Below, one piece after another: positions 48,014-58,524 of a stretch of 64,000 bases of DNA. Source of the stretch: Tetrapyrgos nigripes (lineage: Eukaryota > Basidiomycota > Agaricomycetes > Agaricales > Campanellaceae); NCBI GenBank assembly GCA_013368315.1, contig JAACJM010000006.1, positions 558,001 to 622,000 of the forward strand. Reading direction: 5' to 3'. The first letter of the stretch is position 1; every line of letters begins with the position of its first letter. A model generated the notes under the pieces. That model was given only the letters and a program-made list of their open reading frames with translations. It had not been told where the DNA came from and did no database searches. Made by a program: the position numbers and the translations under genes.

Positions 48014-49432
48014 CTACAATGCGTTCCAATCCCTCATCAGTTCAGCTCGATCGTTTCTCATCCCAAACATAGAGCCCTCAGTCTGAGTCTCCTCATCCGC
48101 TTCCGTCTGTGCTTCAATGACTGAAGGACTCGGATTTTCCCGTGGACATGAAGGTACCGTATGCACTCCCGATGAAACCGGCGTAACGACTGAGGATCCA
48201 TGAAATTGCATTGTTGAAATAGTATGCGACTCGTCGATTTCACGATCCTGAATCCTCCCTAGCTTGACATTCCTAAAGACATGACATGCCATGGAGTTGA
48301 GCACTGCGAACTCAACAGGAGTCAAGAATAAGCTGTAATAGTCGTTGACATTTGGCGCGAGGAGGAGTGCCACTACAGCAGTAGAGCATAGAGATGAGAT
48401 CCTGGGTAAAAAAAAGTATCCCAATCAGCGTGTAAATAAAATAACATCAATTCTAGAAAAGGTAGTATGCACTCACAAATAATACACCTGTCCGTCTTTC
48501 AACAACGCCCTCGAAAATGCTGGCAACTTCTTTCCCGGAAAGAAGAATGCCCCAGTTCTACTCCCCAACCCACGAGCATTCGATGATGACTCCGCCAAAT
48601 GCGCATTCATATAAAGCTTATACGAAATCGCCAAAAACACCAACGTATCATGCAAAAGTATCGCCAAAGCAGGTATCAACGCAAAGATTCTTTGAAACTT
48701 CAGCGGTACACACTGTGTCTGCATCCCAGGAAGTGATAGGGTCGCAACATCAGTGTACAGAAGATTGGCAACTGATGTAAGTCCAACGGTGATGATCCAG
48801 AATGAAAAGAAGATAGCTCGGATGTAGGGATGACTGTGGTATAAAGCACTGACTCGGAAGAAGAAGAGTAGAGTGGTGGAGGCCATGGAAAGGTGGGATG
48901 TGACTCCGATGATGTGAGTGGTTGGAGTACACGGGACTGGCGCGACTGGGTGTACAAAGAGTCCAACATTAGTACACGTCTGGCCGCACGGTATGTGATT
49001 CCGTGATGATCACTAAATAACTTACTCATGAAAAGTGTCAAGCTCAACTGGGATCCCAATGTCATTAGTCGAGAAATAAAATACACCACAGTTGGCAGAC
49101 CAATCCGAGGGATCATCTTGTTTGAGTTACACCCTGCCAGTGAGCTGGCATGGTGAGGAACAGGCCCTACAATAATTTGATAATCTCCACGAAGATTCAT
49201 TAAGATGTCCCAAATGAACATCTGCCATATCCAGCGAGGAGTTCATTCAGTGTGGACATGGGTAGCATGATTCAAAATTTCTACTCACCCCAAGCGCCCC
49301 AACTTGAACATAAATCGTGACTTGCGCCGAACGGGCTATGTCCGGTGGAAGAAGTGCTAAGTACGGGTTTGAAAAAGCTGCTAACGTCGTGACATTGAAA
49401 GGGGTAATGGTCAAAGGAGGGGTAGTATTCAT
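48014..49432 (-). CDS. Orphan seven-helix membrane protein, copy A (intact)
   Basis: Starts MNTTPPLTITPFNVTTLAAF at 49432; exon 1 ends VGALG; exon 2 starts MFIWDILMNLRGDYQIIVG and PTVVYFISRLMTLGSQLSLT; then CTNVGLFVHPVAPVPCTPTT, MASTTLLFFFRVSALYHSHP, IFFSFWIITVGLTSVANLLY, FQRIFALIPALAILLHDTLV, FLAISYKLYM; last exon RISSLCSTAVVALLLAPNV, FAVLNSMACHVFRNVKLGRI and a polar acidic tail ending MRDWNAL. About seven hydrophobic helices. The layout (WDILMNLRxDY, FFFRV, HDTLVFLAISY, NSMACHVFRN) is that of a large unnamed Agaricomycete membrane-protein family of receptor-like topology. Ligand and role unknown. Two broken copies follow at 53047 and 54791. A CTGT microsatellite lies upstream. Confidence 0.75.
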
Positions 49433-49714
49433 TTCTTGGACGACCGTTCGTATGTGGCACTTTGGTGGTGAAAAGGCAAAGTCGTGAGATGCTTGTAGGT
49501 TATCGTCAACAGTCTGAAAACTTGAAGAATCGGAGAAGTGAGGGCTTGGTTCTGTTTGAAGCAGACGATTGATATTCGACTCGAGTAAAGAAAAAATAGG
49601 ACAGCACCACGACTGCTGTATCTACTAAGGCAACCAAAAGGCGACATCTGTCGTTGTGGAACTTGATGCATATGTCAGTTCCGAAGCTAAATGATAATCT
49701 CCTATCTATCTGTC

Positions 49715-49755
<41 letters not shown>

Positions 49756-50417
49756 ATCATGAACCACATGCTTTAAAGTGACCCAGATACAGTAAACTCC
49801 CTCTTAAGGCATACCCCTCGGTGGACACCAAAAGGTATGCCTTCGGAGGGAGTCCGATTTTTTTGGACCCAAAAGTCGTCCAAATCATTTAATTACGCTA
49901 TCATTTTTACAAGCCCAGTATGACTAGGGAATAGCACGGGTTGGCGGGTAAGTGATGGGTCGCGGGGACGGGGACGGGTTGGCTTATCTCATCCCGTCCC
50001 AAACCCGCGACCCGCCAGACGGGTAAACTGACCCGCCACCTGGTGGATGCCGACGGCACAACTTCGGAGTAATCTAAATTGTATAGTTAATCCAAGCTCG
50101 TAGATAGATCTAGAGTAAAGAGGACATACTTACTGGAGATACATATGACTATGACAGACAAAAAAAATCTCCGATCTGACGATTATAGGCCAATACAATC
50201 ACCTTGAAGGCTGCGAAAGCCAAGAAGATCACTGTCAAGGTTGCAACCAAATTCAAGGACACTTTAAGTTCTCTATATACATAAGTTACTGTAGGTAACT
50301 ACTTAGATTTGTTGTAAAATCCCTCCATCAGTACCCGTTACCCGCGGGTTTTGCTTCTGACCCGTCTGCCCCGCTGCTACCCTTAGGCCTTGACCCGTGA
50401 AGGTGGGTACGGGTTTT
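49433..50417. other. Intergenic repeats: hairpin and ACCCG-rich element-like stretch
   Basis: 49794-49851 is a hairpin (ACTCCCTC..AGGCATACC paired with GGTATGCCT..GAGGGAGT) preceded by ACAGTAA, similar to ends of pogo/Fot1-type elements. 49935-50040 and 50330-50412 are rich in GGGT/ACCCG words in opposite orientation with an AT-rich middle, like a short inverted-repeat element inserted next to the thiolase fragment. No genes. Confidence 0.5.
49701..49755. repeat. Tetranucleotide microsatellite (CTGT)n
   Basis: Uninterrupted CTGT units after a short CTAT/CTGT mix. The region upstream of copy B has a CTATCCAT repeat (52799-52826) at the corresponding place. Confidence 0.95.
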
Positions 50418-50750
50418 GGCGCCAAGACGCAGATGCAACGGCGTGTAGTAAGCCATCAAAATTAGGCGGCAAACCGAAGTAGAGGCGAGTGGTACCCAGA
50501 GGCCAAACGGGATCGTCCTTCCGTCGACGCCAACGATGCCTGCTGCCCGTGCTCGTATCCTCGAACAGAACAACAATGACGTTGTCATCGCCTCTGCTGT
50601 TCATTCTAAGGTATGCTTCATTACCGAGATCTCCACGTATGTAGGAAAACTAACTCGCCCCCAACAGGCAAAGAAAGGAGACTTCAAGGACACCCGCCCT
50701 GAAGAAATCCTCATGCATTGCCTGAAACACCTCTACTCGTCCGTTAACCT

Positions 50751-52064
50751 CCGGTATAGGTAAATCTGCAGACACCCCGTGCAGACACCCTTCACATAGC
50801 ATTGTAAATTACTGTATAGGACTATATGTACCATACCATATATATGTGACCTACAAGATGTTTTTAAAGTTGTATATTAGCTGTACACAGAGTGTAATGA
50901 TCTTCAAAAAAAGGAGTATAAGCACAGCCACAGATCCTTTCCTGAAACATTCTTACAGATTTTCTCTGTTCAAGATACCAGGAGAGTATCTCTGCATTCT
51001 CATGAGTGTATATCAGTGTGAATATGTAAAGTAAGGACACTCAAAATGTCTCATAATGCTTTGAGATGCTCACTAACTGCATTTCAGTACTCATCTTTGA
51101 ATATCCTATTATATCAAACAATTGGTAGTATCTGGCTCATGTCTGAGCATGTTTCTACAAGATAATACATTGTAATAGCTTCAAGATAATTTGTACTCAT
51201 TTGTAATTTCTGGGAAGGGTGTCTGCAGGGTGTCTGCATGTGGCTGTGCATGTGCAGACACCCTGCAGACACCCTAAGAAAGCAAAATGGGAGTGTCAGG
51301 TACAAGAGTTCTGCATAGAATTGGACATGGATGGATTTGATTCAAAGATTAACTAGCAATAGACAATTTCTGTAAAGAGACTATTTTCTTTCCCTGCGTG
51401 TTTTCTTATTCTGTTTTCCATCCTCTGTCTCTTCACTTCACTTTTCTGCATGAAGTCTGTGATTAGACCCGGCTGATTGCTGTGGCTGGCGAGTTTCTGC
51501 TGGATTAGTAGTGATTTCCTCCTTTAGAAGCCTAGCTTCCTGAACAGCCATGATTGACCTGTTTAAGCCTTTCTCTTTGGTAAATGGCTTTGGCCTGGGT
51601 CTGGGAGGCATATTCTTCCCCTTCTCTACTTGCTTCGCCATTCTTTCCGCTTCCATCTTTTCCTGTATACCCTTGCAAAGGTCACTCTCCTAAAAACTAG
51701 TCAGAAAAAAACTTGAATAATCAAAAAGTATCACTGCACCTCAAGGTCAGATTCTGTGGCATGTTGGAGATCAGGTGCATATTTCTCTGGACCATCATAG
51801 GGCCACTACAAATCCTCAGGAGGACCAGCATCCAGGCCCCATTTTTCCCTTCCTGCTTTTCCAGTTCTTGTTGCTTCTAATAGATCATATGTCCAAGACT
51901 TATGTACATGCATGAACAGCCATCATTCCTATTATTCATAGTAGGTAGTAGAACTTAACAAAAACAATGGTTTCAACAATAAATGAGTTAGTGATGATAA
52001 TTGGAATGTCTGCAGGGTGTCTGCAGGGTGTCTGCATGGGGTGTCTGCAGATTTCTCATACCCG
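50751..52064. mobile_element. hAT-like element, 1314 bp, 8-bp target duplication GTTAACCT
   Basis: GTTAACCT at 50743-50750 is repeated at 52065-52072; in the intact thiolase the same site is GTTAACCT-once. The inverted ends read CCGGTATAGG and CGGGTATGAG, both followed by AAATCTGCAGACACCCC. The decamer GCAGACACCC recurs as subterminal repeats in both orientations (also near 51220-51280). The interior is CpG-poor. Only a small ORF remains. Confidence 0.88.
51438..51930 (-). CDS. ORF remnant inside the hAT-like element
   Basis: Minus strand: WTYDLLEATRTGKAGREKWG, LDAGPPEDL, stop, PYDGPEKYAPDLQHATESDL, an intron-like gap, then CKGIQEKMEAERMAKQVEKG and KNMPPRPRPKPFTKEKG, ending LHAEK. Charged, Pro/Lys-rich. 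It may be the tail of the element's former protein. No transposase catalytic motif seen. At least one stop interrupts it. Confidence 0.35.
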
Positions 52065-52150
52065 GTTAACCTTGACCCTAAACTCATCGAAGACGTCGCT
52101 ATCGGAAACAGCTCACTTCCTGGTAGTCCATCACTGACAGTTGCCACCAT

Positions 52151-53046
52151 CTACAAATTTTGATTCTGATATTGCAGTCATTGGAGTGCATATTGTGTGC
52201 TGAACAGGACATTCTAAACTTCTCCAGGACTGTTTTTATACATTTTTGCCGTCGAAGATGCTATGCTACTGCGCTGTTGCGCTGAGAAGGTGGATTATAA
52301 CACACCACCAGTGTGGGTTTGCTGACCTCTACATCGCACGTGTTATTTTTGCATCACAGCTGGAGCATCATTCAGCTTCGTCAACTGACAAATCTACGCA
52401 ATCTTCTGCAACAGGCACTGAAAGCTTCCAAAGGCTGGGGAATCCCCGAAAATCTCATGAATTCGAAGCAGTGATCACTGTACTGGTTTAAGAAGATTTT
52501 ATTCAACTGGGATACTATATGGTTATGTGGTAAATATATACAACAACTCTGTTCACTGGGTAAGACAAGAATGTTTATTGCACCAGAATAGATAGTCGTG
52601 AACTGATACAATATGCTCATATGCTTGTTTTGACAGAAGGAGTGCCCTACCGTCTTCTGTGTATGTGCGTGATTTGGCTCAGAAAGTCTTTACAAGCGGC
52701 GGTGCATAGGGGGACAGCCTTGCCCTTGTACCAATGTATTTTTACATTGTGGCTACGCAACGTCACCCGCCGAATCCTGCAAGGGGCCACTTGACGTCTA
52801 TCCATCTATCCATCTATCCATCTATCAAGTTCCTCAATAGCAGATGTCACCTCAGTAGGGACGGAATTCGTGCTGCCTTCCTATTTTCGCTTTACTCAAG
52901 TCAAATATCAACCTTCTGCTTCAAACAGAACCCCTCGCTTCTCCAATTCCTCAGGCTTTCAGACTATATCTTACATTCTACAATGATCTCACGACCTTGC
53001 CGTTTCGCCACCAAAGTGCCACATACAACAGTCGGTCATCCAAGGA
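52151..53046. other. Intergenic, includes the promoter-side homology of copy B
   Basis: 52850-53040 matches, inverted, the region upstream of copy A (49440-49680). A CTATCCAT repeat lies at 52799-52826. No gene. Confidence 0.5.
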
Positions 53047-54517
53047 ATGAATACTACCACTCCTTCAACCATTACCCCTTTCAATGTTACGACATTAGCA
53101 GCTATATCAAACCTATACACACCGTTAGCACTCCTTCCACCGGACATAGCCCGTTCAGCACAAAACATGATGTATGTTCAAGTTGGGACGCTTGGGGTGA
53201 GTTGAAGCTTTGAGTCATGGTATGCATGCCGACACTGAATGAACTTCTCGCTTTGGGACATCTTGATGAATCTTCATGGAGATTATCAAATTATTGTAGG
53301 ACCTGCTCCTTGTCATGCTCACTCACTGGCAGGCCGGGGTAACCTAAACAAGCTGATACCTCATGTAAGGGTCACGTCCTGCGACGGTATTCACACGTAC
53401 CGAATATTGTGGCCTTTTGGTCCAGTTGGAGGTTGGGTCTCATCGCAGGCTGACCTAATCCTTTACACCTCAGATTGGTCTGCCAACTGTGGTGTATTTT
53501 ATTTCCTGGATAATGACATTAGGAAATCAGTTGAGCTTGACACTTTTCCTGCGCGAGTTATTTAGTGATCATCACCAAATCACATACTGTGCCAGATGTA
53601 CACTAACCTTGGACTCCTTGTACATCCAGTCGCACCAGTTCTGTGTACTCCAATCACTCGCATGATCAGAGTTACATCCCACCTCACCATGATCTCCACC
53701 ACTCTACTATTCTTCTTCCGAGTCAATGCTTTATACCAAAATCATCTCTACATCCGAACTTTCTCCTTTTCATTCTGGATCATCACTGTTGGTCTCCAAT
53801 TTTTTATTCACTGATGTCGTGACCCTATCACTTCCTGAAATGGAGAAACTGTTACATGCCGATGTATAGAAGAATCTTTGCATTGATACCTGCTTTGGCA
53901 ATGCTTTTGCATGATACATTGGTGTTTTTGGCGATTTCGTATAAGCTTTACAGGAATGTGCATTTGGAAGAGTCATCATGGAATGTTCGTGGATTGCGGA
54001 GTAGAACAGGGGCATTCTTCGTTCCGGGAAAGAAGTTGCCAGCATTTTCGAGGGCGTTGTTGAAAGATGGACAAGTGTATTATTTGTGAGTGCACACTGC
54101 ATACTACCTTTTCTAGGATTGATGTTACTTGCATATTTACACGCTGATTGGATACCTTTTTATCCAGGATCTCATCCCTATGCTCTACTATTGTAGTAAC
54201 ATTCCTCACCAAATGTCAGCGACTATGACAGATTATTCTTGATTCCTCTTGAGTTCGCAGTGCTCAACTCCATGGCATGTCATGTCTTTAGGAATGTCAA
54301 GCTAGGGAGGATTCAGGATCATGAAATCGACAAGTCGCATACTATTTCAACAATGCAGTTTCATGGATCCTCAGTCGTTACACCGGTTTCATCGGGAGTG
54401 CATACAGTACCTTCATGTCCACGGGAAAATCCGAGTCCTTCAGTCATTGAAGCACAGACAGAAGCGGATGAGGAGACTCAGACTGAGGGCTCTATGTTTG
54501 GGATGAGAAACAATTGA
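53047..54517 (+). pseudogene. Orphan membrane protein, copy B (inverted, broken)
   Basis: Start at 53047 reads MNTTTPSTITPFNVTTLAAI; later WDILMNLHGDYQIIVGPAPC, then a 103-bp insertion (53364-53466), CGVFYFLD, LGLLVHPVAPVLCTPITRMI, MISTTLLFFFRVNALYQNHL, a frame break near 53805, RRIFALIPALAMLLHDTLVF, GAFFVPGKKLPAFSRALLKD, and the tail FAVLNSMACHVFRNVKLGRI to FGMRNN. A stop replaces the Asp/Arg following MRN in copy A. Very close to copy A in the last exon, so the duplication is recent there, but the gene cannot give a full product. Confidence 0.82.
53364..53466. mobile_element. 103-bp insertion with 6-bp direct repeats ACCTCA in copy B
   Basis: ACCTCA precedes (53358-53363) and ends (53467-53472) a segment absent from copies A and C. 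Its ends, GTAAGGGTCACGTC and the reverse complement GTAAAGGATTAGGTC, are weakly inverted. A miniature transposable element is the likeliest reading. Confidence 0.6.
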
Positions 54518-54790
54518 GCTGAACTGAAGAGGGATTGGAACACATTGTAGATTGGCATGTAGTACCTGGCCCATGGACAATATTTGGCTGGTTTTTTTTT
54601 TGTTCCTTGTTGTTTCCCATCAGATGAGCTATCGAGGTAGATATTTATTAGTACTTACCTGAGCATTTGTTGCGTAGATAGCCAAATGGATTGCATTTTT
54701 CGAACGTTGTTTTTGCCACCAGTGTCCCCAGTATACAGCTGCACTATTTTATGTACTATATTGCCCAGGGGCCAGGTACTACATGCCAAT

Positions 54791-55915
54791 CTACAATGTG
54801 TTCCAATCCCTCTTCAATTCAGCTCGATTGTTTCTCATCCCAAACATAGAACCCTCAGTCTGAGTCTCCTCATCCGCTTCCATCTGTGCTTCAATGACTA
54901 AAGGACTTGGATTTTCCCGTGGACATGAAGGTACCATATGCACTCCCGATGCAACTAGTGTAACGGCTGAGGATCCATGAAACTGCATTGTTGAAATAGT
55001 ATGGGACTTGTCGATTTCACAATCCTGAATCCTCCCTAGCTTGACATTCCTAAAGACATGACATGCCATGGAGTTGATCACTGCGAGATCAGGAGAAATC
55101 AAGGATAACCTGTAATAGTCGCTGACATTCAGCACAAGGAGGAGTGCCACTACAGCAGTGGAGCATAGGGATGAGATCCTTGGTAAAAAAAGTATCCCAA
55201 CCAGCATGTGAATATGCAGGTATCATCAATCCTAGAAAAGGTAATATGCCCTCACAAATAATACACCTGCCCATCTTTCAAGAACGCCCTCAAAAATGCT
55301 GGCAACTTTTTTCCTGGAAAGAAGAATGCCCCTGTTCTACTCCCTAATCCATGAACATTCCATGATAACTCCTCCAAATAGATATTCCTATAAAGCTTAT
55401 ACGAAATCACCAAGAACACTGATGTATCATACAGAAACATTGCCAAAGGATCTATCAACACAAAGATTCTTTTAACATTCAGCATTACACACTGTGTCTG
55501 CATTCCAGGAAGTGATAGGGTCTCAACATCAGTGAGCAAATCATTGACAACTGACGTAAGTCCAACAGTGATGACCCAGGGTGAAAAGAAGATAGCTCAG
55601 ATGTAGAGATGATTGTGGTATAAAGCACTGACTCAGAAGAAGAAGAGTAGAGTGGTGGACATTATGGAGAGGTGGGATGTAACTCCGATGATATGAGCAG
55701 TTGGGATACATGGAACTAGTGCAACTGGGTTTACAAAGAGTTTAACATTAATGTACCTCTGGGACAGTATGTGATAAATAATAACTCACACAAGAAAAGT
55801 GTCAAGCTCAACTGACATCCCAACATCACTATTCAAGAAATAAACACACGACAGTTGGCAGACCAATTCGGGGAATCATCCTGTTTGGGTTATACCCTGC
55901 TAGTGATCTAGCATG
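54791..55915 (-). pseudogene. Orphan membrane protein, copy C (5' truncated)
   Basis: Minus strand, reading from 55915: an exon corresponding to FISR..MLGCQLSLTLF of copy A, then TALLFFFxVSALYHNHLYI, TDVETLSLPGMQTQC, VKRIFVLIDPLAMFLYDTSV, GAFFFPGKKLPAFLRAFLKD and the last exon to LKRDWNTL at 54791. The first exon is lost where the GGGCC-rich element begins. Several stops in the middle region. Lies tail to tail with copy B. Confidence 0.8.
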
Positions 55916-55920
55916 ATGAG

Positions 55921-56561
55921 TAGTGATGTGCGGGCCTAGGGCTCAGGCCCGAAGCCCGCCCAGACCAGGCCCGAAAAGCCTCGGCCAAGCCCAAGCCCGA
56001 CACAGGACCTACAGGGCCTGAGGGCCCGGGCTTGAGATTTGGCAAGCCCGAAGCCCAGGGCCAGGCCAAGGCCTCATCAGACATTTCCATTTTAGGAAAT
56101 AGCGCACTTGATATCAAGCTTACACTTTGGCAATGGTTCATTTTCTTTCATATTCTCATCTTTTCAATCAATTGGAGCTATCATAGGTACTAAATGCTAG
56201 TGATTTTTGACTGGTATGTAAGTTTGTAATTCAGTACCAGTAATATATACCATGCTTTGACCTTAGTTTGACCAGTCCTGGTCGTTCTGTTAGTGGTCTG
56301 GGAGCTTGAAAAGACCTTTAATAGATTAGAAGTGAGTCAAAGGATGCAATAATGACCTATTCCGACAGAAAAAAAATGTCTACATGTAGGCTGCGAGTAT
56401 ACAAAAATTTTCACTAAAAAGCCCTGGCTTAGGCCCAAGCCCAGCCAGGCCCTCTTTGGGCTTGGGCTTAGGGCTCGGGCCTCAATTTTACGAAGCCCAG
56501 GCCCTACAAAACCAAGCCCAAGCCCAGGGCTACAGGCCAAGTCCGGGCCCGCACATCACTA
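55921..56561. mobile_element. GGGCC-rich terminal-inverted-repeat element, about 641 bp
   Basis: Starts TAGTGATGTGCGGGCC and ends GGCCCGCACATCACTA, a perfect 16-bp inverted repeat (19 bp with the adjoining GAG/CTC). Both arms are crowded with GGGCCT/AGCCC words in opposite orientation; the centre is AT-rich. The TAG-x-GATG...GGGCC start resembles non-autonomous hAT elements. No 8-bp target duplication is visible, and the two flanks are unrelated gene fragments. No ORF. Confidence 0.8.
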
Positions 56562-56564
56562 CTC

Positions 56565-56963
56565 TAGATCGCAGTTGCCAGCAGAACAACAAATAGATTG
56601 ATGGCTATAACTGCGGTCAAGCTTTGAACGAAGACCAGAGTCATAGATGGTTGTCAAGAGGCCCTGAAGATCATACGACCAAAAAAATGAAAAGGAAACT
56701 GAGCTGAGCAAATCGACTGTCTGAAGCCAATACACGTCCGTGACTGCCTTCGCCAAGTCTCCGTGCAGGAAGATACAGAAAAGAGCGATCTTCTTCGGGT
56801 CCTTCAGAGCTTCAAGGACAATGGCGCTCTCATCACATCCAGGTCTACCACCGTAGATCTGAGCAGTCCCGGTATAAACCCCTGAGCTTAGACCTGCGCT
56901 ATCTGCTGAGATGGACCTGGTCACCTGTCTCATGTTGCTCGTAATGGATAGCATAAAACGCAT
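56565..56963 (-). pseudogene. Fragment paralogous to the C-terminal part of the MYND gene
   Basis: Minus strand reads CDESAIVLEALKDPKKIALF, CIFLHGDLAKAVTDVYWLQT and VDL, matching SAVILAALKDPWKIAVLCIF, ITDAYWLQTVEL of the gene ending at 24345. The finger and N-terminal helical region are absent. It could be the end of a divergent family member or a relic; the short length and the adjoining element favour a relic. Confidence 0.6.
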
Positions 56964-57153
56964 TCAGGGCTCGGACCACTCGCTCAAAAGTAGCGCCGCG
57001 CTGTTTTCCAGGTGTGGGCGGGATACGGGTGTCGGGTGCCGCAGTGAGTAAATAGCTTTGGGATGGGATAGGTTATGAGATCGAGATAATTTGCGCATGT
57101 TTATCTAGAACCTCCATGTCAGCGGATGTGACCGTCACAGTCACTACTCAACT

Positions 57154-58129
57154 ATGCGTCAAACGCCTTGGACGAAAAAAGCCGGCTCGTCTTTTCCTTC
57201 TGATCGTATCAAACCTTCATATGCTTCCCCAGCCACGGAAAACACCAAGAAAAGAGGAGCGAATACTTCTAAAGAGCCCCCGAAAAGCAAGGAAGTGCGC
57301 CAGTTGGAATCATTATTAACATCCCTTCGTGTATCTGCAGCTCCTCAGAAAGATCCTAAAGGAGGTTGCTTCTGTCAAGGTATAATCAAACATTCTCTTG
57401 CTCATTATCTCTTGCTCACAGCCCTTATCTTCAGCCAGGGAAGATCCGCTATCACCCTACTCGCCTATCTGTCGAACATGCGGCCTGATACTTTGTTCAC
57501 TAAATCAACCCAACTTCTCCTGCCCCCACTGTTCGTCATCTTTGCTTTCCGAGGCACAACGGAGCTCTATCATAACCCGGATCGAAACCCAAATCTCTGA
57601 TGTCCTCGCGAAAGAAGCTGCAGAAAGAGAACGCGTTATTGAAGAAGCTCGTCGAGAAGCTGGTGCATTTCCTGCTCTAGGCCCTGCTCCGAGTGGTAAA
57701 CCTTCCCAATCGCAGTATCAGCCCCGGTCGATGTCATCGAAAGGCAGCAATCGATCTACTGCAACTCCAAGCCCACAGCCCGAGACTCACAAAGTTTTGT
57801 CGCTGAAAGGTTCTGGAAAGAAGGGGAAAGCCATTATTTCGTCTTATACTCCCGTCGCCTCGCGTCCTGCGTCCCGTTCCGAGTCTGAGGTTGAAAATGC
57901 CGAAGACGAAGTAACCCTTAGAGTGCCACCTCCTCCGAACCAAGTCAGTTTCTCTAGGGAACGGCCTGATCCAGCTCGTCCGTGGACGAATTTACGAGGG
58001 TGTAAAGTGAGGTATATTCCGGACGAAAAGTCTTCAGGGAACGAGGAATCAAAATCGAGGCAAAATAAGAAAGGCAAGGGTAAAGGGAAGGAAAACCAAA
58101 CTAACGCTGAGTCGTCTGCAGTTGCCTGA
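57154..58129 (+). CDS. RQT4: TRIP4/ASC-1-type C2HC5 zinc-finger protein (Rqt4-like)
   Basis: Starts MRQTPWTKKAGSSFPSDRIK at 57154. The finger is split by one intron: KGGCFCQ at the end of exon 1, then AREDPLSPYSPICRTCGLIL and CSLNQPNFSCPHCSSSLLS, the C2HC5 pattern of PF06221. The rest is a charged helix (VLAKEAAERERVIEEARREA), a Ser/Pro-rich linker, an ASWTNLRGCKV-like strand (RPWTNLRGCKVRYIP) and a basic Lys/Gly tail. About 300 residues. In yeast the homologue Rqt4 belongs to the RQT complex that splits stalled, ubiquitinated ribosomes in the cytoplasm; the human homologue is ASC-1. The splice acceptor at ATCTTCAG (not the earlier CACAG) keeps the finger in frame. Intact by eye. Confidence 0.82.
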
Positions 58130-58452
58130 TACTAGAGTCGCTGAGGTGAGTGCGGTCCAATAGTCTTTCACTGGCCTCAATGCTGATCTCATTGCCCTTT
58201 AGGAATCTTTCTGGACAGTTGTATCAGATACATCTGCTGCAGTCTCCAATAGAAACACAATTCTGTCTCAATGAACTGACCGACCTATAAAGATAGCATT
58301 TGCCTACTTCATCTTTTCAGTAATGTCCAAATTCGGGTTGTCTGACCGAAATCGACTTCTCGACGTAAGCAATACACCATTATTAGTGCAATCAGATTAT
58401 CTCACTGGCGAACTATCTTTGTCCCTGAGAGAAATTTGAATGGGGACGATGC

Positions 58453-58460
58453 TATATAAG
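58453..58460 (+). promoter_or_regulatory. Candidate TATA box of the epimerase-like gene
   Basis: TATATAAG lies 72 bp before the ATG at 58525. The C/T-rich leader between them fits a fungal promoter. Confidence 0.5.
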
Positions 58461-58524
58461 AAGGCTCAGCTTGGGCTCAGCATTCCCAACGACATTTTCT
58501 CATCTTTGTAATAGCGAACTCGAC

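Larger units (their letters stand above)
50418..52150 (+). pseudogene. Thiolase 5' fragment, split by a hAT-like element
   Basis: Opposite strand to the intact gene. 50418-50535 matches its promoter side. Coding starts MPAARARILEQNNNDVVIAS, keeps the same first intron (AAGGTATGCTTCATTACCGAG similar), then [20 protein letters not shown] and YSSVN. The element at 50751-52064 interrupts here, and the match resumes as [15 protein letters not shown] before it ends near 52150. The catalytic domains are missing. The retained intron shows it came from genomic DNA, not from reverse-transcribed mRNA. Confidence 0.88.
53240..55915. repeat. Large imperfect palindrome formed by copies B and C
   Basis: Copies B (plus) and C (minus) face each other tail to tail; the homology continues past both stop codons (TTGTAGATTGGCATGTAGTA near 54545, its complement near 54780) leaving a spacer of roughly 150 bp centred near 54670. 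Arms are about 1.2-1.3 kb. Confidence 0.8.

Noticed and set aside
53047..54517. Copy B as a functional receptor-like gene
   Set aside because: It has an insertion in a helix-coding exon, a frame break near 53805 and an early stop at the C-terminus.
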